Below are positions 1 to 7,189 of a stretch of DNA of 64,000 bases, in pieces (within the stretch, counting starts at the first letter, position 1; each line of letters begins with the position of its first letter). The translations under genes and the position numbers were made by a program. Under the pieces are notes generated by a model. It was not told where the DNA came from, searched no databases, and saw only the letters and a list, made by a program, of their open reading frames with translations. Origin of the DNA: Mycolicibacterium brumae (GTDB taxonomy: Bacteria > Actinomycetota > Actinomycetes > Mycobacteriales > Mycobacteriaceae); the NCBI RefSeq assembly GCF_025215495.1, contig NZ_CP104302.1, forward strand, positions 744,001 to 808,000, given 5' to 3'.

Positions 1-471
1 GCCGAACATCCGCCGCCCGACGGGCCGGAAGCCGAGCCGGGCGTAGAAGCGATGCGCGTCGGTGTTGGACGCCAACGGGTCGATGATGATCGCCTCGACG
101 GCCGGATCGGCGAAGGCGTCGTCGATCGCCTGGGTCATCATCTCGGTGCCGTATCCGCGGGCGAGCATGTCCGGCTCGCCGATCCAGATGTCGAGCGCGC
201 GCAGGTTCGGCGCGACGTCGCCCCAGTAGTGAGTGGGCTCGGCCTGCGGGTCGATGACTTGCATGGCGCCGATCGGCCGGGCGTCGACCTCGGCGATCAG
301 GTAGTAGCTGACCGATGAGGCGGCCGTGATCTCCTCGGCCCAGTCGGTGTCCTCGAACGCGGTGGTGGCGTCGGGATTGTCGGTCGCACAGGCGATCACA
401 TGCGGCGCGCGATCCCACTTCTCCAGCAACGCGACGTCGCCGAGCTCCGCTGGCCGCAGGCGAACTCTCAT
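1..471 (-). CDS. GNAT-family N-acetyltransferase, 3' end cut by window
   Basis: The minus strand reads as 157 uninterrupted codons from an ATG at 471 and runs off the window, so the C-terminus is missing. The protein begins MRVRLRPAELGDV and has the GNAT pattern: a substrate loop (WDRAPHVIACATDN), a central strand (PIGAMQVIDP), an acetyl-CoA loop region (ARGYGTEMM, about residues 112-120) and a late strand/helix (SNTDAHRFYARLGFRPVG). This layout resembles the AAC(6')/RimJ-like branch that acetylates amino groups of small molecules or protein N-termini using acetyl-CoA in the cytosol. The substrate cannot be told from the sequence. It lies downstream of a 407-base non-coding gap and on the same strand as the membrane protein gene beyond it. 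Confidence 0.8.
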   Translation of the reverse strand, partial: MRVRLRPAELGDVALLEKWDRAPHVIACATDNPDATTAFEDTDWAEEITAASSVSYYLIAEVDARPIGAMQVIDPQAEPTHYWGDVAPNLRALDIWIGEPDMLARGYGTEMMTQAIDDAFADPAVEAIIIDPLASNTDAHRFYARLGFRPVGRRMFG

Positions 472-878
472 GGCCAAAGGCTACGCGCTGTTATGGAAGA
501 TGCTGGTGGTGGCGGTGTTGCGAATGGGATTTCTGGTCGCCGAGCATGCGCCAGTTGTTCTGGCGCGAGTGTGCACGCAGGGGTCGTTTTCCGGCGCGAG
601 CAGCCAACGGCGGTCGTGTTCGACGGCGAGCGGCCAACGGCGGCACGAGTGTCCAACTATGAACACAAAGCCCCAGGACCGACCCGCGCGAAGCGGACGC
701 CATGGAGCCCTCGTGCGCCAGCTGGCCACTCGAGGCGTTCTACGTGCGCCAGCTGGCCGCTCGTGGCGGAAATCGTGCGCTCACGGGCCGTTCGCGAACC
801 TGCACGCACCGAACCTCACCGTGGCGGTGCCCTCGCGACCGATAACGAGCGTCGCAGTCAGGCTTTTCGTGACGCGAC
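472..878. other. Non-coding gap with short degenerate repeats
   Basis: No convincing gene is seen here; the open frames on both strands lack start context and family features. The stretch carries degenerate direct repeats: CGAGCAGCCAACGGCGG near 598 and CGAGCGGCCAACGGCGG near 628, and GTGCGCCAGCTGGCC twice, near 713 and 745. A 7-bp hairpin (GCGCCAG/CTGGCGC, 548-566) also occurs. Such scattered repeats are common in mycobacterial intergenic DNA. The promoter of the GNAT gene should lie near 472-520 but no clear -10 was found. Confidence 0.5.
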
Positions 879-1688
879 CTACGCCGTGACCGGCGCGATG
901 TGCCCGTCGGTGAGCTTGCGCCAGGTGTAGGTCTGCAGCAGCATCGCGACCGGCGCGGCCACCAAAATGCCGACACCGCAGAGCATTGCGCCGGCGATGC
1001 AGATCACCGCCGCCGTCACCAGCACGACGATCGCCGTGCCGAGGTTCCGCCGGACCAGGGCGATGCTGAACTTCAGCGCCTCGACCGGTGACAGGCCCCG
1101 GTCCAGCAGGGCCATCACCGCGAACATGGTGAACAGCGCGATGCCGAGCGCGACCACCAACGCCGCGGTGGAGGCGAGCATCGACAGCGCCATCGACCCG
1201 GAGTTGTTGGCGGGCAACACGATCAGCCAGTTGATCACTGAGGACGTCGCGCCGATGATCAGCATGACGGCGACGACGGCGCCGAAACGGCGCGGTTTGA
1301 TGAAGGAGGACACCGTCACCGGCCGGCCGTCGGCCAGCTCCAGAGCACCGCTGTAATAGGCGGAGGTGAACGCGGCGCCGAGCAGGATCGCGATCACGTT
1401 GAACACGAACATGCTGAAGAGGTCCGTGCCGGCGGTGACATCCACCTCGGAGACCGAGTCGCCGGCCGCCGGATCACCGGCCATCACGGCGCTCATCGAC
1501 GAACCCCACAGCGCGGTGAACACCACGGCGAAGATCACCCCGATGATCAGCACCGGCAGGATTGTCGCGGCCGGGTTCTTGGTGAACTTGTTCCACGCCC
1601 ACCCGAATGCCTCGCCGAGGTGGAACGGCGCGGGCTGGCCGTAGCCGGGCTGTTGCGGGTACGCGCCGAACGGCGGCTGGTGGGTCAT
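879..1688 (-). CDS. Pra-like integral membrane protein
   Basis: A 269-aa protein with a Gly/Pro/Tyr-rich N-terminus (about 25 residues) followed by several hydrophobic helices. The region GEAFGWAWNKFTKN and the late segments RPVTVSSFIKPR, CGVGILVAAPVA and TWRKLTDGHIAPVT match the Pra protein at 21427-22437 in this window, so the two are paralogs. The start at 1688 is preceded by a strong ribosome binding site (GAGGAGAG, 3 nt upstream), whereas the longer frame has none. It sits 16 nt downstream of the Lrp/AsnC gene and is probably cotranscribed with it. The function is unknown; the family is restricted to actinobacteria as far as I know. The proline-rich head is much shorter than in Pra. Confidence 0.8.
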   Translation of the reverse strand: MTHQPPFGAYPQQPGYGQPAPFHLGEAFGWAWNKFTKNPAATILPVLIIGVIFAVVFTALWGSSMSAVMAGDPAAGDSVSEVDVTAGTDLFSMFVFNVIAILLGAAFTSAYYSGALELADGRPVTVSSFIKPRRFGAVVAVMLIIGATSSVINWLIVLPANNSGSMALSMLASTAALVVALGIALFTMFAVMALLDRGLSPVEALKFSIALVRRNLGTAIVVLVTAAVICIAGAMLCGVGILVAAPVAMLLQTYTWRKLTDGHIAPVTA

Positions 1689-1704
1689 CGCTCTCCTCGT
1701 CGGT

Positions 1705-2160
1705 TCAGGGCGCCGGGTATGGGCGGTCGACGACCACATTCTTCATGACCAGGGTGGAGGTGAACCGCTGCACCCCGGGCAGCGTGGACAGCACGTCGTC
1801 CTGCAACCGGGTGTACGCGTCGAGATCCACCGTCCGGATTCGCAGTAGGTAGTCCGGGTCCCCGAACAGTCGTTGCAGCTGCAGCACATTGGGCATCGCG
1901 GCGGCGGCCTCCTCGAAGCCGAGCAGCGACGCGTGGTCGGACTGCTTCATGGTGACGAACACCAGCGCCTCGAAGCCGAGTCCGAGCGCAGTGGGGTCGA
2001 CGACGGCCCGATATCCGACGATGGCCCCGGAAGCCTCCAGGTCGCGGACCCGGCGGTGGGTGGGGGCGACGGTCAGACCGATCCGCGCGGCCAGGTCGGT
2101 CATGGAAATCCGGCCGTGCACCTGGAGCTCCGCAAGAATCTTGCGGTCAAGCCGATCCAT
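1705..2160 (-). CDS. Lrp/AsnC-family transcriptional regulator
   Basis: A 151-aa protein of typical Lrp/AsnC length. Residues 1-55 form the winged helix-turn-helix (LDRKILAELQVHGRISMTDLA, then THRRVRDLEASGAIVGY), and the C-terminal half is the RAM/AsnC ligand domain (VTMKQSDHASLLGF, GDPDYLLRI, LPGVQRFTSTLVMK). Such proteins bind DNA as dimers or octamers and sense amino acids. It is divergent from a LysE-type amino-acid exporter whose start lies 83 nt away, the classical arrangement of a regulator controlling an exporter. Autoregulation and control of the exporter from the shared intergenic region are inferred, not shown. The Pra-like gene follows 16 nt downstream. Confidence 0.9.
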   Translation of the reverse strand: MDRLDRKILAELQVHGRISMTDLAARIGLTVAPTHRRVRDLEASGAIVGYRAVVDPTALGLGFEALVFVTMKQSDHASLLGFEEAAAAMPNVLQLQRLFGDPDYLLRIRTVDLDAYTRLQDDVLSTLPGVQRFTSTLVMKNVVVDRPYPAP

Positions 2161-2243
2161 AGCGAATATTTTTGCACAAACACATCGTTACCAGCCAAAA
2201 CTCGCAAGCACTTTTTGCGGCTTCTTTCCTAAAGTTGCTGCTC

Positions 2244-2870
2244 ATGGAGCTCTCGGTTCTCGTCGCGTTCGCCGCCGTCGCACTCGCCCTGGTCGCCGTC
2301 CCGGGCCCGGACTGGGCCTTCGTGCTCGCCGCCGGCGCCCGCGACCACGTAGTCGTCCCCGCCGTCGGCGGCATCCTGATCGGCTACGCCTTCGTCACTG
2401 TGATCGTGGTCGCCGGCGTCGGGACACTGGTCTCCGCGGCGCCCGCCGCCATGATGGCGCTGACGCTGGCCGGCGCCGCGTACGTCGTCTACCTGGGTGT
2501 CGGCGTGCTGCGCAGCCCCGGCGGCTTCGAGATGGCCGACGACGCCAAGCCCGCGACCTCGCCGGCGCGCCAGCTATTGCGCGGCGCCGGGGTCAGCGCG
2601 ACCAATCCGAAGGGCCTGCTGATCTTCCTGGCGATCCTGCCGCAGTTCACGCGCGCCTCCGACGCCTGGCCGATCGCCGCGCAGCTGGCGGCCCTCGGAC
2701 TGGTGTTCATGGCCGCCTGCGCGGTGATCTACCTGCCGCTGGGGCACGCCGCGCACCGGCTGCTGGGCGCGCGGCCCGCGTTGACCCGGCTGGTCACCCG
2801 GGCCTCCGGCGTGGCGATGATCGCGGTCGGCGTCGGGCTGGCCGCCGAGCACCTGGCCGCGGTGCTCTGA
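2244..2870 (+). CDS. LysE/RhtB-family amino acid exporter
   Basis: A 208-aa polytopic membrane protein. The N-terminal motif AVPGPDWAFVLAAG (about residues 18-31) corresponds to the conserved PGP motif of the LysE/RhtB superfamily, and NPKGLLIFLAILPQF (about 119-133) is the second family signature. About six transmembrane helices are expected. These proteins export amino acids or derivatives by proton exchange. The start at 2244 (MELSVLVAFAAV) begins directly at the first membrane helix; the upstream in-frame extension is AT-rich promoter DNA and was not used. It is divergent from the Lrp/AsnC gene and converges on the antigen 85-like gene with a 3-nt gap. The exact substrate is unknown. Confidence 0.88.
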   Translation: MELSVLVAFAAVALALVAVPGPDWAFVLAAGARDHVVVPAVGGILIGYAFVTVIVVAGVGTLVSAAPAAMMALTLAGAAYVVYLGVGVLRSPGGFEMADDAKPATSPARQLLRGAGVSATNPKGLLIFLAILPQFTRASDAWPIAAQLAALGLVFMAACAVIYLPLGHAAHRLLGARPALTRLVTRASGVAMIAVGVGLAAEHLAAVL

Positions 2871-2873
2871 CGA

Positions 2874-3878
2874 TCAGCCCACGCCGAGGGCCGGCCCGAT
2901 GGTCGTGGTCCAGGACTCCTGCATCTCGGACTCGAACAGTCCCCAGGTGTGCGAGCCGGTGGGCCGAGCCACGTAGGTGATCGGGATGCCGGCCGCCGCG
3001 GCGGCGTCGGCGAACGCCCTGGTGCTCTCCCAGACGATCCGCTCGATCATGCCGCCGGTGAAATTGCCGGATCCGGCGGGCATCCGGTCGACGTCGCCGA
3101 CGTCACCGGTGTTGGACGCGGCCGCGTACACCGCCACGCCGCGCAGCTTCGCCACGTTCAGGGTGGGGTCGTGGGCGATCCACAACGGGCCGCCGCCCGG
3201 GCCCCACATGTTGTCGGCGCTGACGCCGCCGCCCATCAGGGTGATGCCGATCTGTCCGGGATCGCGGGATGGGTTCAGCATTCCGCTGTAGGAGCCGACG
3301 GCCTGGAAGCGGCCGGGGGCCTGAATGGCGTAGTCGACGGCGGTGCCGCCGGTGCTGGAAAGCCCGCCGACGGCGTTGCGCCCATTGGTGTTGTATTGCG
3401 CGTCGATGAGTGGCGGCAATTCAGCGGTCATATAAGTCTGGTACTGCCGGCTGGCGTCATTCACCCAATTGGTCCACCAACTGAATTGGCCGCCCAGCGG
3501 AGAAACCACGTTGACATTCCGATTGGCGAAGAATCCCTGGATATCGGTCATGCCGAACCAGCTCTTGGTCCCCGGCGCCCACGAGCCGCCGGGATCCAGA
3601 TTGTCGCCGCCGTCGATGCCGGGCAGCAGGTAGAAGGTGGGAGCGCCGCTGCTCGGAGCCTTGTACACGTCGTTGACGATGACCTTGTTCATCGCCGCCG
3701 AGTACACCGAAACCTTGTCCCAGCGCTCGTTGACCTTCTCGATGTTGGTGATATGCGGCGCGCCGCCGAGTTCCGGATTGACGCCGGGCTCGGCGTGGGC
3801 AGGGGTGAAGGACTGAAATGACAGGGCGATCAGGGCCGCCGCGGCCGTCGCCGTCAGACGTCGGGTGAATCGGGTCAT
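2874..3878 (-). CDS. Secreted antigen 85-type esterase/mycolyltransferase-like protein
   Basis: A 334-aa alpha/beta hydrolase with an N-terminal signal peptide (about residues 1-29, ending AHA). The nucleophile elbow GLSSTG (172-177, Ser174) matches the GLSMSG elbow of antigen 85, FYLLPGIDGGDN (82-93) matches the oxyanion region, and SHTWGLF (309-315) supplies the candidate catalytic His310. The third acid is probably in VYAAASNTGD. Antigen 85 enzymes transfer mycolic acids onto trehalose and arabinogalactan outside the membrane; this one is more divergent than FbpA/B/C, so it may be an esterase or a diverged mycolyltransferase. A GATAAT hexamer (3885-3890 complement) lies 6 nt before the ATG, suggesting a leaderless start. 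The divergent spacer holds a perfect palindrome. Confidence 0.82.
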   Translation of the reverse strand: MTRFTRRLTATAAAALIALSFQSFTPAHAEPGVNPELGGAPHITNIEKVNERWDKVSVYSAAMNKVIVNDVYKAPSSGAPTFYLLPGIDGGDNLDPGGSWAPGTKSWFGMTDIQGFFANRNVNVVSPLGGQFSWWTNWVNDASRQYQTYMTAELPPLIDAQYNTNGRNAVGGLSSTGGTAVDYAIQAPGRFQAVGSYSGMLNPSRDPGQIGITLMGGGVSADNMWGPGGGPLWIAHDPTLNVAKLRGVAVYAAASNTGDVGDVDRMPAGSGNFTGGMIERIVWESTRAFADAAAAAGIPITYVARPTGSHTWGLFESEMQESWTTTIGPALGVG

Positions 3879-3981
3879 TAATCGATTATCACTCCGTCGT
3901 CCTGCTCCGGCGGGGTCAAACGCCGATATAGACGCAATCCATTTACGGGTGCTTGTGGGCGCAAATATTTCGGGGGACGGC

Positions 3982-4007
3982 CGGTGTCCCCCGATCGGGG
4001 GACACCG
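3982..4007. promoter_or_regulatory. Perfect 26-bp palindrome, candidate operator
   Basis: The sequence is perfectly self-complementary: half-site CGGTGTCCCCCGA (3982-3994), then its complement to 4007. It lies between the divergent antigen 85-like gene (start 3878) and the small secreted protein gene (start 4129). It has no U-tract and ends no gene, so an operator for a dimeric regulator is more likely than a terminator. A related CGGGGGAC occurs at 3971-3978. The regulator is not identified. Confidence 0.6.
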
Positions 4008-4128
4008 AATTCATCCGGTTCGTCAACCGGCTGCCCGACATACATCCACCGCCGGATCCCGCATTCTTGATTCAGCACCGGAACACACCGGAACCGAACG
4101 AAAAACCAACTACCGCAAAGGAACTCAA

Positions 4129-4374
4129 ATGAACGCCATCGCCCGTCGGATCACCGCCGCCGCCACCATGATCGCCGCCCCGGCCCTGATCGCCATCGGC
4201 GTGGCCGCTGGCGCCAACGCCACCGTCAACCCGACCGACGCCGCTGAACTGGCCACCACCAGCATCTCCGCCCCGGCCCCGTCGCACGGCAAGTCCTCCG
4301 ACGCCGTCAGCCACAACCCGCAGATGAAGCCGTGGAGCATCCGGCACCACTACAACACCTACATCCAGCGCTGA
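4129..4374 (+). CDS. Small secreted protein, unknown function
   Basis: An 81-aa protein with a clear Sec signal peptide: basic MNAIARR, a hydrophobic core (MIAAPALIAIGVAAG) and a likely cleavage after ANA near residue 31. The mature part is about 50 residues, without cysteines, Ser/Ala/Pro-rich, ending in an aromatic and basic tail (WSIRHHYNTYIQR). The start at 4129 is preceded by AAAGGAAC, a good ribosome binding site; the longer frame begins in the palindrome-bearing spacer and is not used. Many mycobacteria carry such short exported proteins, but I do not recognise a family. It ends 5 nt before the convergent histidine kinase gene. Confidence 0.75.
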   Translation: MNAIARRITAAATMIAAPALIAIGVAAGANATVNPTDAAELATTSISAPAPSHGKSSDAVSHNPQMKPWSIRHHYNTYIQR

Positions 4375-4379
4375 GCCTG

Positions 4380-5573
4380 CTAGTCCGCGTCGATGGGCAC
4401 GGTGACCCGAATCCGGGTCCCGTGCCCACCGGCGCGTCCGACCTTCATCGTCCCGCCCATCGCCTCGACCCGGGCGGCCAGCGAGGCCAGCCCGATGTGA
4501 CCCTCGGCAATCCGGGTGGCCAGAATCCCCGGATCGAACCCGACGCCGTCGTCGGTGACAGTCAGGGTGAGCGAGCCGCCGTCGCGGACCAGCGTCACTC
4601 GCACCGTGCTCGCCCGGGCGTGCTTGGCCGCATTGCCCAGCAATTCCCGCGCGGCCCGGTACAGCAGGTCCTGTGCCGACGGCTTGCCGACCTCGGCCAG
4701 TTCGCCCTCGACGGCGAACGGGCCGCGGTTGCGGTAGGACCGCAGCAGCTCGGCCAGCGCCGGTGTCAGACCAAGCTCGGAGAGCACCGCCGGATGGAGG
4801 GTTCGCAGGGTGGAGCGCAGCTGGGTCGCGGTGCCCGCCAAGGCTTCGCGCACCGCGCTGATCGTCGGGTCCGGCACCCGCTCGGCGAGCTCGTCGAGGG
4901 CCAGCCGGGCGGCCAGCAGTTCCTGCAGCGGGCCGTCGTGCAGTGATTCGGCGAGCTCGCGGCTGTGCCGTTCGTCGGCGCGCAGCGACTCCGAGACCAG
5001 TCGGCGCTGCACATCGAGCAGCGTTTGAACCCGGCGATTGCGCCAGGAGATGACCAGGCTCAGCCCGGTGGTCGCGGCGGCGAACCAGGCCAGGAAGGCG
5101 AAGTGCATGTAGACGATGTTGGGCAGGCCGACGGTGTCGTCACGTTTGGAGTAGACGATCCACACACCCAAGTAGGCGAACGCAGTGGTGAACCCGAGCA
5201 GCGCGGTCAACCACGGCCGGTCCTGGAACGCCACCGAGATCGGCAGCAGGAAGAACACCGGAAGCAGCCACGCGGTCGCCCCACCCGAGGACAGGCAGAG
5301 CAGCACCACGAGCGTCACGTCGGCGACGGTCGAGGCCCAGCCGGCCCAGCGGGGGATCGGATCGCGCATCATGCGGATCAGCCAAATCAGCGACGCCGCA
5401 AGGTAAATGACGATGGTGGTGTGGTAGACACCGGGCAGCCAGTGATCCACATCGCCGACGTCGACGATCATCACGATGAGTGCCACCATCGGCGGCCGCA
5501 GCACCGCGGCCACCCGCACCGGCTCGGCGGTCAGGAAGTCATTGAGCCGTCGAACCCGGTGGTGAAGATTCAT
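4380..5573 (-). CDS. NarL/DesK-type sensor histidine kinase
   Basis: A 397-aa sensor kinase. Residues 25-180 carry five or six membrane helices with very short loops, so the sensing part is within or close to the membrane. The dimerisation helix is RELAESLHDGPLQELLAARL with phospho-acceptor His212 in the HDGPLQ signature of the HisKA_3 family. The ATPase domain shows the N box LLGNAAKHA (Asn314), the G1 box DDGVGFD (341-347) and GHIGLASL (358-365). It overlaps the upstream response regulator gene by 4 nt, so the two are coupled and form a cognate pair. The stimulus is unknown. A secreted Cys-containing protein heads the same operon and might be linked to the signal, which is inference. Confidence 0.92.
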   Translation of the reverse strand: MNLHHRVRRLNDFLTAEPVRVAAVLRPPMVALIVMIVDVGDVDHWLPGVYHTTIVIYLAASLIWLIRMMRDPIPRWAGWASTVADVTLVVLLCLSSGGATAWLLPVFFLLPISVAFQDRPWLTALLGFTTAFAYLGVWIVYSKRDDTVGLPNIVYMHFAFLAWFAAATTGLSLVISWRNRRVQTLLDVQRRLVSESLRADERHSRELAESLHDGPLQELLAARLALDELAERVPDPTISAVREALAGTATQLRSTLRTLHPAVLSELGLTPALAELLRSYRNRGPFAVEGELAEVGKPSAQDLLYRAARELLGNAAKHARASTVRVTLVRDGGSLTLTVTDDGVGFDPGILATRIAEGHIGLASLAARVEAMGGTMKVGRAGGHGTRIRVTVPIDAD

Positions 5574-6232
5574 TCCAGCAGCCCCCGGCGCATGGCCTCG
5601 GCGACGGCGGCGGCCCGGTCGCCCACGCCGAGCTTCTCGTAGAGCCGCTGCACATGCGTTTTCACCGTCGAGGCGGCTAGGAACAGCTCCCCGGCGATGG
5701 CGGGGATGGTTTTCCCGGCGGCGATAAGGTCGAGCACCTCGCGTTCGCGCGGGCTCAGCGCGGGGCCGGACGGCTCGGCGCGGCGGCGGATCTCGCCGGC
5801 CAGCCCGGAGGCCAGTCCAGGGGACAGCACGTCACGGCCTTTGGCGCAGTTGAGCACCGCGGCGATGATCTCCGCGCGAGTGGATTCCTTCGGCAGGAAC
5901 CCCGCCGCCCCGGACTGGATGGCGTGGTAGACGATCGCGGCGTCGTCGTGGGCGGAGACCAGCAGCACCCGGGTGGGCAGCTCGTCGCGGACCACGGCGG
6001 CGGCGACCTGCGCGCCGTCGAGCCCCGGCATCCGGTAGTCCAGCAGCGCGACGGCGGGCCGGTGCTCGCGGATGGCCGCCAGCGCCGAGACGCCGTCATC
6101 GGCCTCGGCGACGACGGCGATCTCGTCGCTGGAGGCCAAGGCCCGGACGACACCGTCGCGGAACAGCGGGTGGTCGTCGCCGACCACCACGCGAACCCGG
6201 TCCGTCGCGGACCCGGGGAGCTGGGCGTCCAT
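5570..6232 (-). CDS. NarL/FixJ-family response regulator
   Basis: A 220-aa two-domain regulator. The receiver domain (about 12-130) has the acidic pair Asp19/Asp20, phospho-acceptor Asp65 in LLDYRMPGLDG, and Lys115 in FLPKES. The C-terminal LuxR-type helix-turn-helix (about 157-220) shows LSPREREVLDLIAAGKT and STVKTHVQRLYEKLGV. When phosphorylated by the kinase encoded immediately downstream (4-nt overlap), it should bind promoter DNA as a dimer. The gene starts 3 nt after the stop of the secreted-protein gene, so all three appear to be one operon. Its own target is most likely the promoter upstream of 6661, by analogy with other autoregulated pairs. Confidence 0.93.
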   Translation of the reverse strand: MDAQLPGSATDRVRVVVGDDHPLFRDGVVRALASSDEIAVVAEADDGVSALAAIREHRPAVALLDYRMPGLDGAQVAAAVVRDELPTRVLLVSAHDDAAIVYHAIQSGAAGFLPKESTRAEIIAAVLNCAKGRDVLSPGLASGLAGEIRRRAEPSGPALSPREREVLDLIAAGKTIPAIAGELFLAASTVKTHVQRLYEKLGVGDRAAAVAEAMRRGLLE

Positions 6233-6235
6233 GTC

Positions 6236-6661
6236 CTAGTTGTCGGTCCAGACCAGACTGCCCTGGACGACGCTGCCCTCCAGGCAGCCGCCCCAGGTGG
6301 TGCTGGACAGTCGGGTGGCGACCCCGTTCTTGATCGACTTCGGGATCAGCATGACCTGGACGGTCCCGCACTCGTCGGGATAGTTGTGCGACCACCCGGC
6401 CCCGGTCCACTGCAGGGTCTGGCCGTCTTCGCCGGTGGCCGCGCAGCCGCCGCACGGCGTGCTGTACCGGCCGTTGGTTTTGAGGTCGTCGCCGCCGTTG
6501 GCGACCGAGTAGGTGTACGCGCCTTGCAGGCGCGGGAGACGCCGGTCGTTCTCGTCCCCGGGCAGGGCCGACGCGACGCCGATGGGGGCCACCGTGGCCA
6601 GCGCGACACCGACTGCGACCGCGAGTCCGCAGCGTCGCCCGATGGCGGGGGAGGCGGTCAC
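6236..6661 (-). CDS. Secreted Cys-containing protein heading a two-component operon
   Basis: A 141-aa protein with a signal peptide (about 1-32; hydrophobic core GLAVAVGVALATVAPIGVA, cleavage after ASA). The mature domain of about 108 residues has four cysteines (Cys70, Cys73, Cys98, Cys126), enough for two disulfides, and several Trp/Gly-rich strands (LQWTGAGW, STTWGGC). No family is recognised, though small mycobacterial exported proteins of this shape are common. The GTG start at 6661 has a good ribosome binding site (AAGGGAG, 6 nt upstream), and a TAGCAT -10 (complement of 6696-6701) lies upstream. It is 3 nt from the response regulator gene, which suggests a role connected to that signalling pair. 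Confidence 0.75.
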   Translation of the reverse strand: MTASPAIGRRCGLAVAVGVALATVAPIGVASALPGDENDRRLPRLQGAYTYSVANGGDDLKTNGRYSTPCGGCAATGEDGQTLQWTGAGWSHNYPDECGTVQVMLIPKSIKNGVATRLSSTTWGGCLEGSVVQGSLVWTDN

Positions 6662-6923
6662 GGATGCTCCCTTCGGGCGCGTCGGGCGGGTTTGCTGATG
6701 CTATCCAGGTTCCGGGCGCGGCTGGGGGCGAATCGCGCCAGGCGGCGGGAAACCGCAGGTCACCGCCGCATCGAAGTTACCGGTGAGTCACATGTGGCGT
6801 CAGGTGTTGTCGCGGAGGGCCGGTTCGCCGCCCCGGACACGCGCCGTTCTCCACTGTGATGTCACCCATAGTTTTAACCCGCGGGCATCCTTGAAAAAAG
6901 GGGCGGAAAATGCTTCCGGCGCG

Positions 6924-6942
6924 TGGAGTTAGCCTACCCTAA
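6924..6942. promoter_or_regulatory. IdeR-like iron box
   Basis: The 19-mer TGGAGTTAGCCTACCCTAA matches the mycobacterial IdeR consensus TTAGGTTAGCCTAACCTAA at 15 of 19 positions, with an intact core TTAGCCTA and an intact right half-site CCTAA. Its right end overlaps a possible -10, TAATCT (6940-6945), on the plus strand, a position where an iron-bound IdeR dimer would repress. It lies in the divergent spacer between the secreted-protein/two-component operon and the beta-propeller gene. Confidence 0.55.
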
Positions 6943-7072
6943 TCTGTAAAACGGCAGGTTAACGACACAAAAGTGACAAACCAACGGAAATGCTCAGTGG
7001 GCCCTCCGGTGCGCCGAGGCGCCATTGCTAAACGCCCGTACCGAATGTGACCAAACGCCCAAAAAGAAATAA

Positions 7073-7099
7073 TTGGAGGTCCATAACTGTCGCTATAAT
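7073..7099 (+). promoter_or_regulatory. Promoter with consensus -10 upstream of beta-propeller gene
   Basis: TATAAT at 7094-7099 is a perfect sigma-70-type -10 hexamer, with TTGGAG at 7073-7078 as a weak -35 at a 15-bp spacing. Transcription would start near 7106, leaving a leader of about 84 nt before the ATG at 7190. This argues against the longer frame that would start at a TTG at 7073. The rest of the 6662-7189 spacer contains the IdeR-like box but no gene. Confidence 0.55.
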
Positions 7100-7189
7100 C
7101 GATGCAGGGTTGCGGCCGGGGGGCCACTGCCGCTGACCACAACCTCGACAACCGACGCGGGGCTACCCGCCGGGAAGGTGTACGACAAT

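Noticed and set aside
326..930. Plus-strand open frames in the 472-878 gap
   Set aside because: They overlap the 5' part of the GNAT gene on the other strand, lack start context, and their translations resemble no family. The repeats explain their length.
7075..7079. GGAGG as a ribosome binding site
   Set aside because: No start codon lies 5-12 nt downstream in an open frame, and the position fits a -35 region better.
7073..7189. N-terminal extension of the beta-propeller protein from a TTG at 7073
   Set aside because: A consensus -10 (TATAAT, 7094-7099) lies inside it and the extra residues do not look like a blade or signal peptide. ATG 7190 has a better ribosome binding site.
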